The notes: a model not told the origin generated them from the letters alone. DNA of 64,000 nt from Flavobacteriaceae bacterium (GCA_017852395.1 JAFMLE010000002.1:74552-138551), one strand, 5' to 3'. Shown: positions 36,065 through 46,028, counted from the first letter of the stretch. Numbers and translations are program-made.

Positions 36065-37080
36065 ATCTTATTAGTGATACCGTAACTCGTCCTTCAGAGG
36101 GGATGTTACAAGCCATGTTAGTGGCCCAAGTTGGTGACGATGTTTTTAAAGAAGATCATGCAGTAAATCAACTTGAAGAAACCGTTGCTGCGTTATTTGG
36201 TATGGAGAAAGCCTTGTTTTTTCCTTCTGGGACAATGGCAAATCAAACGGCAATTAAGCTACATACCCAACCCGGAGACCAATTGATCTGTGATCACTAT
36301 GCACATGTATACAATTATGAAGGCGGTGGTGTTAGTTTCAACAGTGGCGTTTCTTGCAAACTCATAGAAGGAGACCGCGGAAGAATCAATGCATCACAGG
36401 TGCTCGCATCTATAAATCCACCCGATTTTTACCACAGCCCCAAAACACGACTGGTATGTTTAGAAAACACCACCAATAAAGGGGGAGGGGCGTGTTATGA
36501 TTTTGAAGAGATCAAAAAAATTAAAGAAGTTTGCCTTGAACACGACCTGAGTTTACACCTCGATGGTGCGCGATTGTGGAATGCGTTAGAGGCAACTAAT
36601 GATGACCCCGTGGCCTATGGACACATATTTGATACGATTTCGGTCTGTTTTAGCAAAGGATTGGGGTGTCCTGTAGGCTCAATGTTGATTGGATCTGAGA
36701 AGGCAATGGAATCCGCATTGCGTATCCGTAAAGTTTTGGGAGGAGGAATGCGTCAGGCGGGATATCTGGCAGCAGCGGCCAGCTATGCCTTGGAACATCA
36801 TAGAAAACCGTTGGTCGAAGACCATAAAAAAGCCAAAGAAATAGAACACGTTTTACAAGGCCTCGAATTTGTTTCCAAGGTCGAATCCGTATCAACCAAT
36901 ATTGTCATATTTTCCCTAAATGAAGGGCTGGACGATAACCAATTCATTGCTAACCTAGCCACCCATGGGGTGCGATTGATTCAATTGGGAAAAGGTAAAA
37001 TTAGAATTGTAACACATCGCGATTATACCCTCGAACATCACAATCATTTTATACGTATATTGAAATCGATTTCTTTTTAA
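36055..37080 (+). CDS. Low-specificity L-threonine aldolase
   Basis: 341 residues, PLP fold type I beta-eliminating lyase family. MEINLISDTVTRPS is a typical start; FPSGTMANQTAI is the cofactor loop; LHLDGARLWNA holds the Asp/Arg pair; FSKGLGCPVGSML carries the PLP lysine at Lys201. It cleaves threonine/allo-threonine to glycine and acetaldehyde. Overlap of 10 nt with the metalloprotease gene and an 11-nt gap to the S9 peptidase suggest one transcript, so glycine/threonine turnover may be linked to peptide degradation (inference). Confidence 0.88.
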   Translation: MEINLISDTVTRPSEGMLQAMLVAQVGDDVFKEDHAVNQLEETVAALFGMEKALFFPSGTMANQTAIKLHTQPGDQLICDHYAHVYNYEGGGVSFNSGVSCKLIEGDRGRINASQVLASINPPDFYHSPKTRLVCLENTTNKGGGACYDFEEIKKIKEVCLEHDLSLHLDGARLWNALEATNDDPVAYGHIFDTISVCFSKGLGCPVGSMLIGSEKAMESALRIRKVLGGGMRQAGYLAAAASYALEHHRKPLVEDHKKAKEIEHVLQGLEFVSKVESVSTNIVIFSLNEGLDDNQFIANLATHGVRLIQLGKGKIRIVTHRDYTLEHHNHFIRILKSISF

Positions 37081-37091
37081 ACACTGTCTCA

Positions 37092-39230
37092 ATGAAAAAT
37101 CAAATCCCTTACTACTTTGTTGTTCTTTGCACTATTTTTACAACCTCGTGTAATCAACCACATACTATGAAAGAAAGCAAAGCAATAATCCCTCCGATGG
37201 CCGATCGCGTTCACTATCAACTAAAAAAGCACGACCATATTCGGATTGACCCTTATTATTGGCTTCGCGAAAGGGATAACCCAGAAGTTATCGACTATCT
37301 TGAGCGTGAAAATGATTATTATCAAAAAATAACCGCCCATACAGATGATCTGAAAAACACACTCTTTGATGAGCTCAAGGGACGTGTAAAAGAAGACGAT
37401 AATTCGGTCCCTTATTTTTACAACGGCTATTGGTACATAACCCGTTATGAAAAAGGAAAAGATTATCCCATCTATATCCGCAAAAAAGACAGCTTAACGG
37501 CACCCGAAGAGTTGCTTTTTGATTGCAATAAAATGGCCGAAGGGCAATCATATTTTCAATTGTCGGGCATCAGTATAAGCCCAGACAACACCAAAGCTGC
37601 ATTTGCAGTTGACACGGTTTCTAGAAGACTTTATACTCTATATGTCAAGGATTTGGTAAGTGGCCAATTGCTTGAAACTAAAATTCCGAATACGTCCGGT
37701 AGTACTGCATGGGCTGCAAACAATCAGCATTTGTTTTATACAGTAAAAGACGAAATCACCTTACGATCTTCGGCGATACATCGTCATGATATTTTGGGGT
37801 CTGCAACCAACAACAAATTGATTTTTGAAGAAAAGGACGAGACTTTTTCTGTATATGTAAGTAGTTCCAAATCGGACGAATATATCTTTATAAACTCCTT
37901 TAGCACACTAACAACAGAGGCTCAATTTTTGAAGGCAGACAACCCCTTAGGTGATTTTAAGATGGTCCAAGAGCGAACCCGAGGCTTGGAGTATGATATT
38001 GCCCATATGGGAGATTATTTTTATATCCTGACCAACAAAGATGGTGCCACCAATTATAAATTGATACGTACCAAAATTGACACCCCCGCGGCTTCAAACT
38101 GGGAAACAATTTTGGAACATCGCGAGGATGTATTGTTAGAGGATTTAGAACTTTTTAAAGACTATTGGGCGGTGACAGAGCGACAAAACGGATTGAGTCG
38201 TATTCGCATAAAATCATGGGAGGACGGCACCGACTATTTTCTTCCGCTAGAAGGAGAAACGTATTCGCTTTTTATATCAACGAACTTGCAATTTGATACT
38301 TCAAAAATTCGATATGGATACAGTTCCTTAAAAACACCCTACTCGGTTTTTGAATTTGACATGGCCACGCAAGAAACGACGCTTTTAAAAGAGCAGGAGG
38401 TTATGGGTGGCGATTTTGACAAAAATAATTATATCGAAAAACGTATATGGGCCACTGCACGCGATGGGGTCAAAGTTCCTATGTCGATGGTCTATCACAA
38501 AGACACCAAACTAACATCAGGGACTCCCATTTTGCAATATGCCTATGGTTCTTACGGCAGCACAATCGATCCGGGTTTTTCAAGCTCAAGACTCAGTCTT
38601 TTGGACCGTGGCTTTGTCTATGTAATTGCACACATCCGCGGTGGCGAGTACCTAGGACGTCAATGGTATGAAGACGGCAAGCTTTTTAAAAAGAAAAACA
38701 CATTTAACGACTTTATAGACTGTTCGAAACATCTAATACAAGAACAAATGACCGCACCCGAGCATCTCTATGCATACGGTGGATCTGCCGGAGGATTGCT
38801 TATGGGCGCAGTGGTCAATGAATCTCCAGAACTCTACAATGGGATAATTGCAGCGGTCCCTTTTGTGGACGTGATCACTACAATGTTGGATGATGAAATA
38901 CCATTAACTACATCAGAGTATGATGAGTGGGGAAATCCCAATGACAAATCTTATTATGACTATATGTTGTCGTATTCACCTTACGACCAAGTCCGTGAGA
39001 TGGAATATCCAAATATGTTGGTCACTACAGGACTTCATGATTCGCAAGTCCAATATTGGGAGCCCGCCAAATGGGTTGCTAAGTTACGGGTGACCAAAAC
39101 GGGGTCCAATATTTTACTTTTGGACACCAATATGGAAGCTGGTCATGGTGGGGCTTCCGGACGTTTCGAATCCTTAAAAGAGCTGGCAAAAAAATACGCC
39201 TTTATTCTTGATTTGGAGTTTGGAAATTAA
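37092..39230 (+). CDS. S9A family peptidase, oligopeptidase B-like lipoprotein
   Basis: 712 residues. The N-terminus looks like a lipoprotein signal (CTIFTTSCNQPH, lipobox Cys at about 19). A seven-bladed propeller (about 80-420) precedes the alpha/beta-hydrolase domain with catalytic Ser565 in YGGSAGGLLMGAV, Asp in TGLHDSQV and His in EAGHGGASGR. The order and motifs are those of prolyl oligopeptidase/oligopeptidase B; the preference for basic residues is inferred from family. Placement in the envelope rather than cytosol is common for Bacteroidota S9 enzymes. Confidence 0.87.
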   Translation: MKNQIPYYFVVLCTIFTTSCNQPHTMKESKAIIPPMADRVHYQLKKHDHIRIDPYYWLRERDNPEVIDYLERENDYYQKITAHTDDLKNTLFDELKGRVKEDDNSVPYFYNGYWYITRYEKGKDYPIYIRKKDSLTAPEELLFDCNKMAEGQSYFQLSGISISPDNTKAAFAVDTVSRRLYTLYVKDLVSGQLLETKIPNTSGSTAWAANNQHLFYTVKDEITLRSSAIHRHDILGSATNNKLIFEEKDETFSVYVSSSKSDEYIFINSFSTLTTEAQFLKADNPLGDFKMVQERTRGLEYDIAHMGDYFYILTNKDGATNYKLIRTKIDTPAASNWETILEHREDVLLEDLELFKDYWAVTERQNGLSRIRIKSWEDGTDYFLPLEGETYSLFISTNLQFDTSKIRYGYSSLKTPYSVFEFDMATQETTLLKEQEVMGGDFDKNNYIEKRIWATARDGVKVPMSMVYHKDTKLTSGTPILQYAYGSYGSTIDPGFSSSRLSLLDRGFVYVIAHIRGGEYLGRQWYEDGKLFKKKNTFNDFIDCSKHLIQEQMTAPEHLYAYGGSAGGLLMGAVVNESPELYNGIIAAVPFVDVITTMLDDEIPLTTSEYDEWGNPNDKSYYDYMLSYSPYDQVREMEYPNMLVTTGLHDSQVQYWEPAKWVAKLRVTKTGSNILLLDTNMEAGHGGASGRFESLKELAKKYAFILDLEFGN

Positions 39231-39247
39231 ATCCCGATAATTTTCAT

Positions 39248-39255
39248 TAAATTTG
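39248..39255 (+). promoter_or_regulatory. -7 element upstream of the cysteate synthase-like gene
   Basis: TAAATTTG, an exact TAnnTTTG match, with the nearest TTG at 39220-39222 (25-nt spacer, slightly long). A transcript starting near 39260 would leave a ~10-nt leader to the TTG start at 39271. Confidence 0.45.
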
Positions 39256-39270
39256 TATCCATCAAATTGA

Positions 39271-40332
39271 TTGACAAAATCTCAAGTGGAAGTTTACAAT
39301 AACCTTCTCGAATTAATAGGTAATACACCCTTGATTCGGCTCAACAAAATAGCTGAAAATTTAAAAGGGAACTATTTTACCAAATTCGAGGCTTTTAATC
39401 CAGGACATTCCAACAAAGATCGTATAGCTCTTCATATTTTAGAAACTGCTGAAGAAAAAGGTTTAATCAAGCCGGGTGATACGATAATCGAGACAACCTC
39501 TGGAAATACAGGGTTTAGCCTAGCCATGGTATCACTGATTAAAGGCTATGATTGCATTTTGGCAGTGACCTCCAAATCTTCTCAAGACAAGATTGAAATG
39601 CTACGCGCTATGGGTGCAAAAGTTTATGTATGCCCAGCCCATGTTGCTGCCGATGACCCACGATCTTATTATCAAGTTGCCAAAAGGCTTACCGAAGAAA
39701 TCAATAACTCATTCTATATCAATCAATATTTTAATGTGCTAAATACCGAAGCGCATTATCGTACTACCGGTCCTGAAATTTGGAAACAAACCGAAGGCAA
39801 AATCACCCATTTGATTGCCAGCAGTGGCACAGGTGGCACTATATCAGGAAGTGCACGATTCTTGAAAGAACAAAACCCAGAAATCAAAATTTATGGTGTA
39901 GATGCCTATGGGTCTGTTCTCAAAAAATTTCATGAAACGGGTGAGTTAGATCCAGAAGAAATCTACCCGTATCGTATCGAAGGGCTGGGGAAAAACCTTA
40001 TCCCTAAAGCTACCGATTTTAAGGTGATTGATCATTTTGAGAAAGTAACCGATTATGACAGTGCCCACACTGCTCGAGAAATAACCAATAAAGAGGGACT
40101 TTTTGTGGGCTATACCTCAGGTGCTGCAATGCAAGCTGCAAAACAGCTCAACGATATGGGGTGTTTTGATGAAGCGAGCAATGTAGTCATCATTTTTCCA
40201 GACCATGGCTCGCGCTATATGAGTAAAATCTATAATGATGAATGGATGGAAGCTCAAGGATTTTTCGATAAACAAGCCGACAAATCCCCCAATGAAACTG
40301 AATATTTATTGAAATCAGACCAAGAAAAATGA
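39271..40332 (+). CDS. PLP-dependent cysteine synthase family enzyme, candidate cysteate synthase
   Basis: 353 residues, fold type [18 protein letters not shown] lysine Lys49 in [26 protein letters not shown] (77-88) and the phosphate-binding [14 protein letters not shown] are all present. The lysine loop NPGHSNKDR departs from the NPxGSVKDR of O-acetylserine sulfhydrylase, so another substrate is likely. The next gene, overlapping by 4 nt, resembles the cysteate acyltransferase of sulfonolipid synthesis, which needs L-cysteate. I therefore infer formation of cysteate from a serine derivative and sulfite. Alternatives are cysteine synthase or cystathionine beta-synthase. The start is TTG 39271; GTG 39286 is the other option. 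Confidence 0.65.
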   Translation: MTKSQVEVYNNLLELIGNTPLIRLNKIAENLKGNYFTKFEAFNPGHSNKDRIALHILETAEEKGLIKPGDTIIETTSGNTGFSLAMVSLIKGYDCILAVTSKSSQDKIEMLRAMGAKVYVCPAHVAADDPRSYYQVAKRLTEEINNSFYINQYFNVLNTEAHYRTTGPEIWKQTEGKITHLIASSGTGGTISGSARFLKEQNPEIKIYGVDAYGSVLKKFHETGELDPEEIYPYRIEGLGKNLIPKATDFKVIDHFEKVTDYDSAHTAREITNKEGLFVGYTSGAAMQAAKQLNDMGCFDEASNVVIIFPDHGSRYMSKIYNDEWMEAQGFFDKQADKSPNETEYLLKSDQEK

Positions 40333-41582
40333 TTCGTGATTTATTTGATCGTATAATCGAAAACAAAGGCCCTTTGGGAAAATGGGCCGACCAAGCAGAA
40401 GGATATTTTGTTTTTCCAAAGTTAGAAGGACCCATTTCTAACCGGATGAAATTTAGAGGAAAAGAAGTGATCACATGGAGTGTCAATGACTATCTCGGTC
40501 TGGCCAACCACCCAGACGTACGCGCTGTGGATGCACAAGCAGCAGCAGACTATGGTTCTGCCTACCCAATGGGGGCACGGATGATGTCTGGTCACACAAC
40601 CTTGCATGAACAGCTTCAAGACGAACTGGCACAATTTGTTAACAAAGAAGCAGCTTATCTTCTCAATTTTGGATACCAGGGTATTTTATCAACAATAGAC
40701 ACCTTGGTCTCTAAAGACGACGTAATTGTATATGACGTGGATGCGCATGCCTGTATTATTGACGGTGTTCGTTTGCATTTGGGAAAACGTTTTACCTACA
40801 AACACAATGACATCGAAAGTTTGGAAAAAAACTTACAGCGAGCAACACGTGTAGCAGAACAATCTGGAGGTGGAATTCTTGTAATTTCAGAAGGGGTTTT
40901 TGGAATGCGAGGTGAGCAGGGCAAGCTCAAAGAGATTGCAGCCCTTAAGGAGAAATATAAATTTCGTTTTCTTGTAGATGACGCTCATGGGTTTGGCACA
41001 TTGGGCGCAACAGGAGCAGGAGCCGGCGAAGAACAAGGTGTTCAAGACGACATCGATGTCTATTTTGCAACCTTTGCAAAATCGATGGCTTCTACAGGTG
41101 CTTTTGTAGCTGCTGACAAAGAAATTATTGATTACCTAAAATACAACATGCGTTCTCAAATGTTTGCCAAATCATTGCAAATGCAATTGGTTGTAGGCGC
41201 CCTAAAGCGCTTAGATATGCTGCGCACCCAACCAGAATTAAAAGCAACGCTTTGGGAAAACGTTCATGCTTTGCAATCGGGGCTTAAAGAAAATGGTTTT
41301 GATATAGGAACAACCCAAAGTTGTGTTACGCCTGTATATCTCAAGGGCAGTATTCCAGAAGCAATGGCACTGGTAAAAGACCTACGTGAAAACTATGGTA
41401 TCTTTTGTTCTATAGTAGTATATCCCGTTATACCTAAAGGATTGATTTTATTACGGTTAATTCCAACAGCTTCCCACAATATGGAAGATATTAAGATTAC
41501 GTTGGACGCTTTTGCTGGCATTCGATCCAAGCTAGAAGGCGGTGTTTACAAAAGGCTTACCGCTTCGATCAGTGCCGAATAA
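40329..41582 (+). CDS. Alpha-oxoamine synthase, likely cysteate C-fatty acyltransferase (capnine synthesis)
   Basis: 417 residues, the family of BioF, KBL and serine palmitoyltransferase. Visible are [64 protein letters not shown] and the PLP lysine Lys251 in [12 protein letters not shown]. No biotin or threonine dehydrogenase genes are nearby. The N-terminus ([20 protein letters not shown]) fits the Flavobacterium johnsoniae enzyme that condenses cysteate with a fatty acyl thioester to begin capnine, the base of sulfonolipids. Loss of that enzyme impairs gliding and antibiotic tolerance. Function inferred from family resemblance and the coupled cysteate-synthase-like gene; serine palmitoyltransferase is the main alternative. 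Confidence 0.72.
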   Translation: MIRDLFDRIIENKGPLGKWADQAEGYFVFPKLEGPISNRMKFRGKEVITWSVNDYLGLANHPDVRAVDAQAAADYGSAYPMGARMMSGHTTLHEQLQDELAQFVNKEAAYLLNFGYQGILSTIDTLVSKDDVIVYDVDAHACIIDGVRLHLGKRFTYKHNDIESLEKNLQRATRVAEQSGGGILVISEGVFGMRGEQGKLKEIAALKEKYKFRFLVDDAHGFGTLGATGAGAGEEQGVQDDIDVYFATFAKSMASTGAFVAADKEIIDYLKYNMRSQMFAKSLQMQLVVGALKRLDMLRTQPELKATLWENVHALQSGLKENGFDIGTTQSCVTPVYLKGSIPEAMALVKDLRENYGIFCSIVVYPVIPKGLILLRLIPTASHNMEDIKITLDAFAGIRSKLEGGVYKRLTASISAE

Positions 41583-41590
41583 ACCATAGT

Positions 41591-42709
41591 TTAGTCGTTC
41601 AACATAACGGGCATTACAAGCATGGTGATTTGTTCGCCTTCCTCGTGGCCATCTAGGGGTCTAATAATTCCTGCTCTATTGGGAAGGGACATGGCCAATT
41701 GCACATTTTCCGCCTGAAGATTATTCAACATTTCAATCAGAAAGCGTGAATTGAACCCAATCTGGATATCATCACCTTTATAGTCACAGTCCAATCGCTC
41801 TTCGGCCTTGTTGCTATAATCAAAATCTTCAGCAGAGATTTGCAAGGCTGCTCCAGCAATTTTTAAGCGTAATTGATGGGTTGTTTTATTTGAAAAAATA
41901 CTTACACGTCGAACGGAGTTTAGAAAGGGCACCCGCTCAATTTCCATTAGATTGGGATTTTCTTTAGGAATTACGGCTTCATAGTTGGGGTATTTCCCAT
42001 CGATCAGGCGACAGGTTAGGGTAGCGTTGTCAAATCGAAACTGCGCATTACTATCATTGTATTCGATAACTACAGACTCCTCACTACCTGCCAAAATACT
42101 TTTGAGCAGTTGCAGGGGTTTTTTGGGCATTATAAATTCGGTATTTTGCGCTGCTTTAAGGTCTGTTCGTGTATATTTAACCAATTTGTGGGCGTCGGTA
42201 GCTACAAAAGTTAGCGCATCGGTACCGAATTGGAAAAACACACCACTCATTACGGGTCGCAGATCATCATTGCCTGCTGCAAATAGGGTGGCATTGATAG
42301 CGGTTGCCAAAACATCACCTTCTAGTTCGGTTTTGGCAGCATCTGGAAGACTGGGTACTTTTGGAAAATCTTCACCGTTAAAATAGGCCAACGCATATTT
42401 TCCATTATTGGTACTAATTTCAAACGTATTATTGGCCGTTTTGACAAAGGTTAGCGGTTGCTCGGGAAACGTTTTTAACATATCTATCAAAAGTCGTGCG
42501 GGCAACGCAACAATCCCTTTGTCTGTCGATTCTATGGTAATCGATGTTGACAAGGTGGTTTCAAGATCTGATCCGGTAAGGGTCAATTGATTTTCTTGTA
42601 TATCAAAAAGAATGTTGTCTAATATTGGAAGTGTATTGGTGGCATTGATAACACCTCCTAAGGTTTGTAATTCTTTGAGTAATGTAGCGCTTGAGACGAT
42701 AAATTTCAT
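41591..42709 (-). CDS. dnaN: DNA polymerase III subunit beta (sliding clamp)
   Basis: 372 residues, three clamp domains of about 120 residues. MKFIVSSATLLKELQTLGGV starts domain I; the central LVKYTRTDLK and the late KEEPNL-like NPNLMEIERVPFLNSVRRVSIF are clamp landmarks; the C-terminus ends EEGEQITMLVMPVMLND. It tethers the replicative polymerase to DNA. It is not beside dnaA here but follows gldG, an arrangement I recall from other Flavobacteriia. Confidence 0.94.
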   Translation of the reverse strand: MKFIVSSATLLKELQTLGGVINATNTLPILDNILFDIQENQLTLTGSDLETTLSTSITIESTDKGIVALPARLLIDMLKTFPEQPLTFVKTANNTFEISTNNGKYALAYFNGEDFPKVPSLPDAAKTELEGDVLATAINATLFAAGNDDLRPVMSGVFFQFGTDALTFVATDAHKLVKYTRTDLKAAQNTEFIMPKKPLQLLKSILAGSEESVVIEYNDSNAQFRFDNATLTCRLIDGKYPNYEAVIPKENPNLMEIERVPFLNSVRRVSIFSNKTTHQLRLKIAGAALQISAEDFDYSNKAEERLDCDYKGDDIQIGFNSRFLIEMLNNLQAENVQLAMSLPNRAGIIRPLDGHEEGEQITMLVMPVMLND

Positions 42710-42726
42710 AGGTATTTCCTTTATAT

Positions 42727-42734
42727 CAAATATA
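42727..42734 (-). promoter_or_regulatory. -7 element upstream of dnaN
   Basis: Minus strand TATATTTG, exact TAnnTTTG, 18 nt before the dnaN ATG. No TTG at the right spacing was seen. Confidence 0.4.
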
Positions 42735-42776
42735 TCTTAAAAGGTTAAAAAATTGAAAGAAATTTATTCTGACTTA

Positions 42777-44429
42777 TTAACCGTTAAACCTTTTGCGCCA
42801 GAGGTACACCATTAGGGCAAATAAGCTCAAAAGTAGTAGCGGAAAAACCGCAATACTAATTTTGATTTTAGTAGCCAATTGAGGTATTTTCTGCGCATCA
42901 AAGAAACCTATGTCAAGGGGTTTTGCACGAACTGAAAGAGGGGTTTTGCGATCCATCAGATAATGTACACTATTGACTAAAAAAGTCTTGTTGTTATAAA
43001 AATTATTGGTCCATTTGTCATAGCCCAACTCTAGGGGGTTGCCTTTATCTAATTGGTTTTCTGCAAAATTTCCATCGGCGATAATAAGTGCAGCACTATT
43101 TCCAGATTCTTTATATGGTAGCTGTGAAGATGGCTTGATTTTGTTTTTATACAACGATTCAAATGGGCCCTCAAGCAGCACAGCAAAAGACAAAGTGCCC
43201 CCGGTGTATTCTTCGGGCACCCGCTTTTGAGTTGCTTCTTTGAGTCCTACCAGCGTAGGTGTTCCCATGATTTTGGTAAGGGGTGAACTTTCGAGTAAAA
43301 TTTGTTTAGAAATCGGGTTTTTTAAAGTATCAATATCCGAAGCAAAGCGAAGCCAAACATTGCCAACACCTTGTTCAACCAAGGTTTTTTCAGTGGTTTT
43401 TACAAGCGGATAATAATCCCAAATAAAGGGGAGGTATTGCGTTTTATTGCCCGAGCCCTGTGCCATAACAATGGGTGCAGCATAGAGGTCTTTTATCAGA
43501 TTGCTGTTGAGCCGAATTCCCCACTTAAAAAACAAATCATCCAATTGCAAATCATTGGCAAAAGCAACGGCTTTGCCTGTATTATTAAAAAGACTATCCC
43601 GGTCAATTTTTATGGCGTTTATCATCCAAAGACTTTTGCCGCCACTCGTATGAAATTGATCAATGATTTGTTTTTCTTCTGGCACAAACACATCATTGGG
43701 ATTGGATATGATCAATAGATCAAAACGTTTGAGGTTGTCTAGAGTTTTTTCGGGTTGAGAAGCGAAGGCTTTTAGATCAAAGGCCGCTAGATTGTAGTAG
43801 GGTTTTAAGGCTTGTAAAAAGTCTGCCGATAAATCTTGTTTACTGGTCTGATGTGAGGTAAGGACGGCGATATTTTTTTTGTTTTTTTCTTCCAATTGAA
43901 GCAACGCATCCAAAAACTGATATTCGAGTTGACGAATCGATTTAAAAATTTGTTGTTCTTGCGTATCACCCAAGTTTTTTTTGAGCAGCGAAACCCGAAC
44001 CGAACGACTGCCATTGCTTACGATTGCCCACGGAAAAACTAAGGTTTGCTCGAAGTTTTGTGTTTTGGAATTGACGATATTTTCAGGCGTCATTCCATAC
44101 TGTAACATTTCTTCTACAACAGCTTCAACGGGAAGTTCTTCAGCAAAAGGATCAATAAAGTCTATCAAAAAATCACCCCCTTCATCGGCCATCATTTTAA
44201 GAAGTGTTTCTGCTTCTTTGCGCAATCGTTGAAATTCTTTTGGAACATCACCTTCTAAAAAAATGTCAATCCGTATAGGAGTCTTCATTTCTTGGACAAG
44301 TGTTTTTGTGGCTTCAGAAAGACTGTATCGTTGATCTGCTGTAAAATCAATTTTACCAACAAAAAATGGGCTTAGAAGCACAAGTGCAAAAAGTGCCAAA
44401 ATGATCCAATAGCTCTTGATGGTATTCAT
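42777..44429 (-). CDS. gldG: Gliding motility ABC transporter component GldG
   Basis: 550 residues. One N-terminal helix (about 8-25), a large extracytoplasmic domain beginning DFTADQRYSLSEATK and continuing IRIDIFLEGDVPKEFQRLRKEAETLL, then one C-terminal helix (about 520-545, ISIAVFPLLLLSLFALMVYLWRK). This GldG/IFT52-like layout is typical. GldG works with GldF (permease) and GldA (ATPase, not in this window) and is required for gliding in F. johnsoniae; its transported substrate is unknown. Overlaps gldF by 4 nt. Confidence 0.9.
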   Translation of the reverse strand: MNTIKSYWIILALFALVLLSPFFVGKIDFTADQRYSLSEATKTLVQEMKTPIRIDIFLEGDVPKEFQRLRKEAETLLKMMADEGGDFLIDFIDPFAEELPVEAVVEEMLQYGMTPENIVNSKTQNFEQTLVFPWAIVSNGSRSVRVSLLKKNLGDTQEQQIFKSIRQLEYQFLDALLQLEEKNKKNIAVLTSHQTSKQDLSADFLQALKPYYNLAAFDLKAFASQPEKTLDNLKRFDLLIISNPNDVFVPEEKQIIDQFHTSGGKSLWMINAIKIDRDSLFNNTGKAVAFANDLQLDDLFFKWGIRLNSNLIKDLYAAPIVMAQGSGNKTQYLPFIWDYYPLVKTTEKTLVEQGVGNVWLRFASDIDTLKNPISKQILLESSPLTKIMGTPTLVGLKEATQKRVPEEYTGGTLSFAVLLEGPFESLYKNKIKPSSQLPYKESGNSAALIIADGNFAENQLDKGNPLELGYDKWTNNFYNNKTFLVNSVHYLMDRKTPLSVRAKPLDIGFFDAQKIPQLATKIKISIAVFPLLLLSLFALMVYLWRKRFNG

Positions 44430-45166
44430 ATCGATTTTAATTTTATTAAAAATTGACGTGTTACTACCAAAAACAGCATTGTCAATGCTGTAAAATAAAC
44501 TACATCTTCCAATCGCAAAACGCCGCTACTGATACTGGTATAATGGCTTTCCATCCCTAAATTGGCTACTGTTTTGTACCATTCATAATCTGTAAATATC
44601 AGTGCAGCTTGTTCCCATCCAAAAAATTGAAAAAAACAGAGTAAAAGTGCTGTTAGATAGGCTGTAACAGCGTTTTTAGATAATATTGAGGTGCATAGTG
44701 CAATGGCCGTAAAGACCGAAGAAATTAAAAGCAAGCCGATAAAACCACCAATAATACTTCCCCAATCAAGAGCCACATTTTCTTGAATCAATGCGTCGAT
44801 TGCCCAAACATAACTAAGGTTGGGCAGTATTGCTATGCCAAACACCAAAAGGATCGCCCAGAATTTTCCCATAATCAAAGCACCCAAGCCGATGGGACGT
44901 GATAATAACAATTCTAAAGTCCCTTGTTTGATTTCTTCTGAAAAACTGCGCATGCCAACGGCTGGTATCAAAAACAGCAACAGCCAAGGCGCCAATCCAA
45001 AAAATAAATTTAAATCCGCAAAACCCGCCTCCAAAATATTGTAGTCCGTGTCAAAGACCCATAAAAATAAAAACGCCATTAGATGAAACATTCCGATGGC
45101 CAGGTATCCGATAGGACTGCTGAAAAAACTGATAAACTCTCTTTTGGCAATACTCCACATAATCAA
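44426..45166 (-). CDS. gldF: Gliding motility ABC transporter permease GldF
   Basis: 246 residues with six membrane helices of the ABC-2 permease type. The central MRSFSEEIKQGTLELLLSRPIG is the characteristic cytoplasmic loop that contacts the ATPase. Partner of GldG, with 4-nt overlaps to gldG downstream and to the SAM hydrolase gene upstream, so the three are translated as a unit. Confidence 0.9.
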   Translation of the reverse strand: MIMWSIAKREFISFFSSPIGYLAIGMFHLMAFLFLWVFDTDYNILEAGFADLNLFFGLAPWLLLFLIPAVGMRSFSEEIKQGTLELLLSRPIGLGALIMGKFWAILLVFGIAILPNLSYVWAIDALIQENVALDWGSIIGGFIGLLLISSVFTAIALCTSILSKNAVTAYLTALLLCFFQFFGWEQAALIFTDYEWYKTVANLGMESHYTSISSGVLRLEDVVYFTALTMLFLVVTRQFLIKLKSI

Positions 45167-45993
45167 TCAAAAATAATGGTTATCGAATCCCTGTATTCTA
45201 ATCCAAAAAGACTCGTGGCACCGCCAACTGTTTTTGGATTGCTTTTATAAATTGCAAGCTCTAAATGACCAGCAGCGTTAAAGAGTGCCAATTTTTTACC
45301 ATCTTCTGCACGCTTTGAAGGGGGCAGGCTAAAATCAATTGCTTCGCTGTAAGTGGAATAGATTTTTGTGAATTTGACTGTTCGGGCATAAATGGTAAAG
45401 CTTCTGGTTTTACCAATTTCCGAAAATATTTTTTTTGTAATGTTGGTCACAATATTTCCATAGTTGTCAATATAGATAACCGAACCGATGATTTGATTTT
45501 TTTGGATGTTGATCACCGGATTGAGTTCGGTGAGTTCTTTGATTTGATCGATCGGCCTCCCAATTACTTCCAACTGTCCTTTACGCGCCAAATGTGCTGC
45601 TACATGGACAAAAACATCGAGCACCGGAAAACTGCTAACGACGTTGTTATGAATATTGATAACAACAATTTTTTCGGGTTTTAAACCGTCCATAATTAGA
45701 GACATAATGCCGTTGTCTCCACCAATAAAATAATGGCCATCAAAAAGCACTACGATATGCTGGTTTTCTGGGGTAAGTTCGGATTCTACTCCGATGATAT
45801 GGATGCTCCCTTTTGGAAACACATGGTAGGCATTTTTTAAAATATAGGCACATTCTGTCTGATTGTAGGGACTTACTTCGTGGCTTATGTCCACGATTTG
45901 AATCGATTCTACGGCAGTCATCAATGCGGCCTTAACCGCCCCTACAGCATAATCTTTAATTCCAAAATCAGTAGTAAGTGTAATTATAGACAT
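45163..45993 (-). CDS. SAM hydroxide adenosyltransferase (DUF62 / chlorinase-fluorinase family)
   Basis: 277 residues from ATG 45993 (MSIITLTTDFGIKDYAVGA). An upstream start at 46014 adds seven residues lying in the promoter region and is rejected. LTTDFG and DISHEVSP near the N-terminus, GVESE, FIGGDNG and a late IDNYGNIVTNI are DUF62 landmarks. Non-halogenating members split S-adenosylmethionine to adenosine and methionine with water. Overlap with gldF by 4 nt and a divergent phoH-like gene complete a layout I recall from other flavobacterial gldFG loci. Its link to gliding is unknown. Confidence 0.85.
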   Translation of the reverse strand: MSIITLTTDFGIKDYAVGAVKAALMTAVESIQIVDISHEVSPYNQTECAYILKNAYHVFPKGSIHIIGVESELTPENQHIVVLFDGHYFIGGDNGIMSLIMDGLKPEKIVVINIHNNVVSSFPVLDVFVHVAAHLARKGQLEVIGRPIDQIKELTELNPVINIQKNQIIGSVIYIDNYGNIVTNITKKIFSEIGKTRSFTIYARTVKFTKIYSTYSEAIDFSLPPSKRAEDGKKLALFNAAGHLELAIYKSNPKTVGGATSLFGLEYRDSITIIFD

Positions 45994-46011
45994 CGTATTA
46001 AAGTAGTGCCA

Positions 46012-46019
46012 CAAATTTA
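46012..46019 (-). promoter_or_regulatory. -7 element for the SAM hydrolase-gldF-gldG operon
   Basis: Minus strand TAAATTTG, exact TAnnTTTG, with TTG (complement of 46044-46046) at a 24-nt spacing, one above the usual range. It lies 18 nt before the ATG at 45993. Confidence 0.45.
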
Positions 46020-46028
46020 AAATTTATG

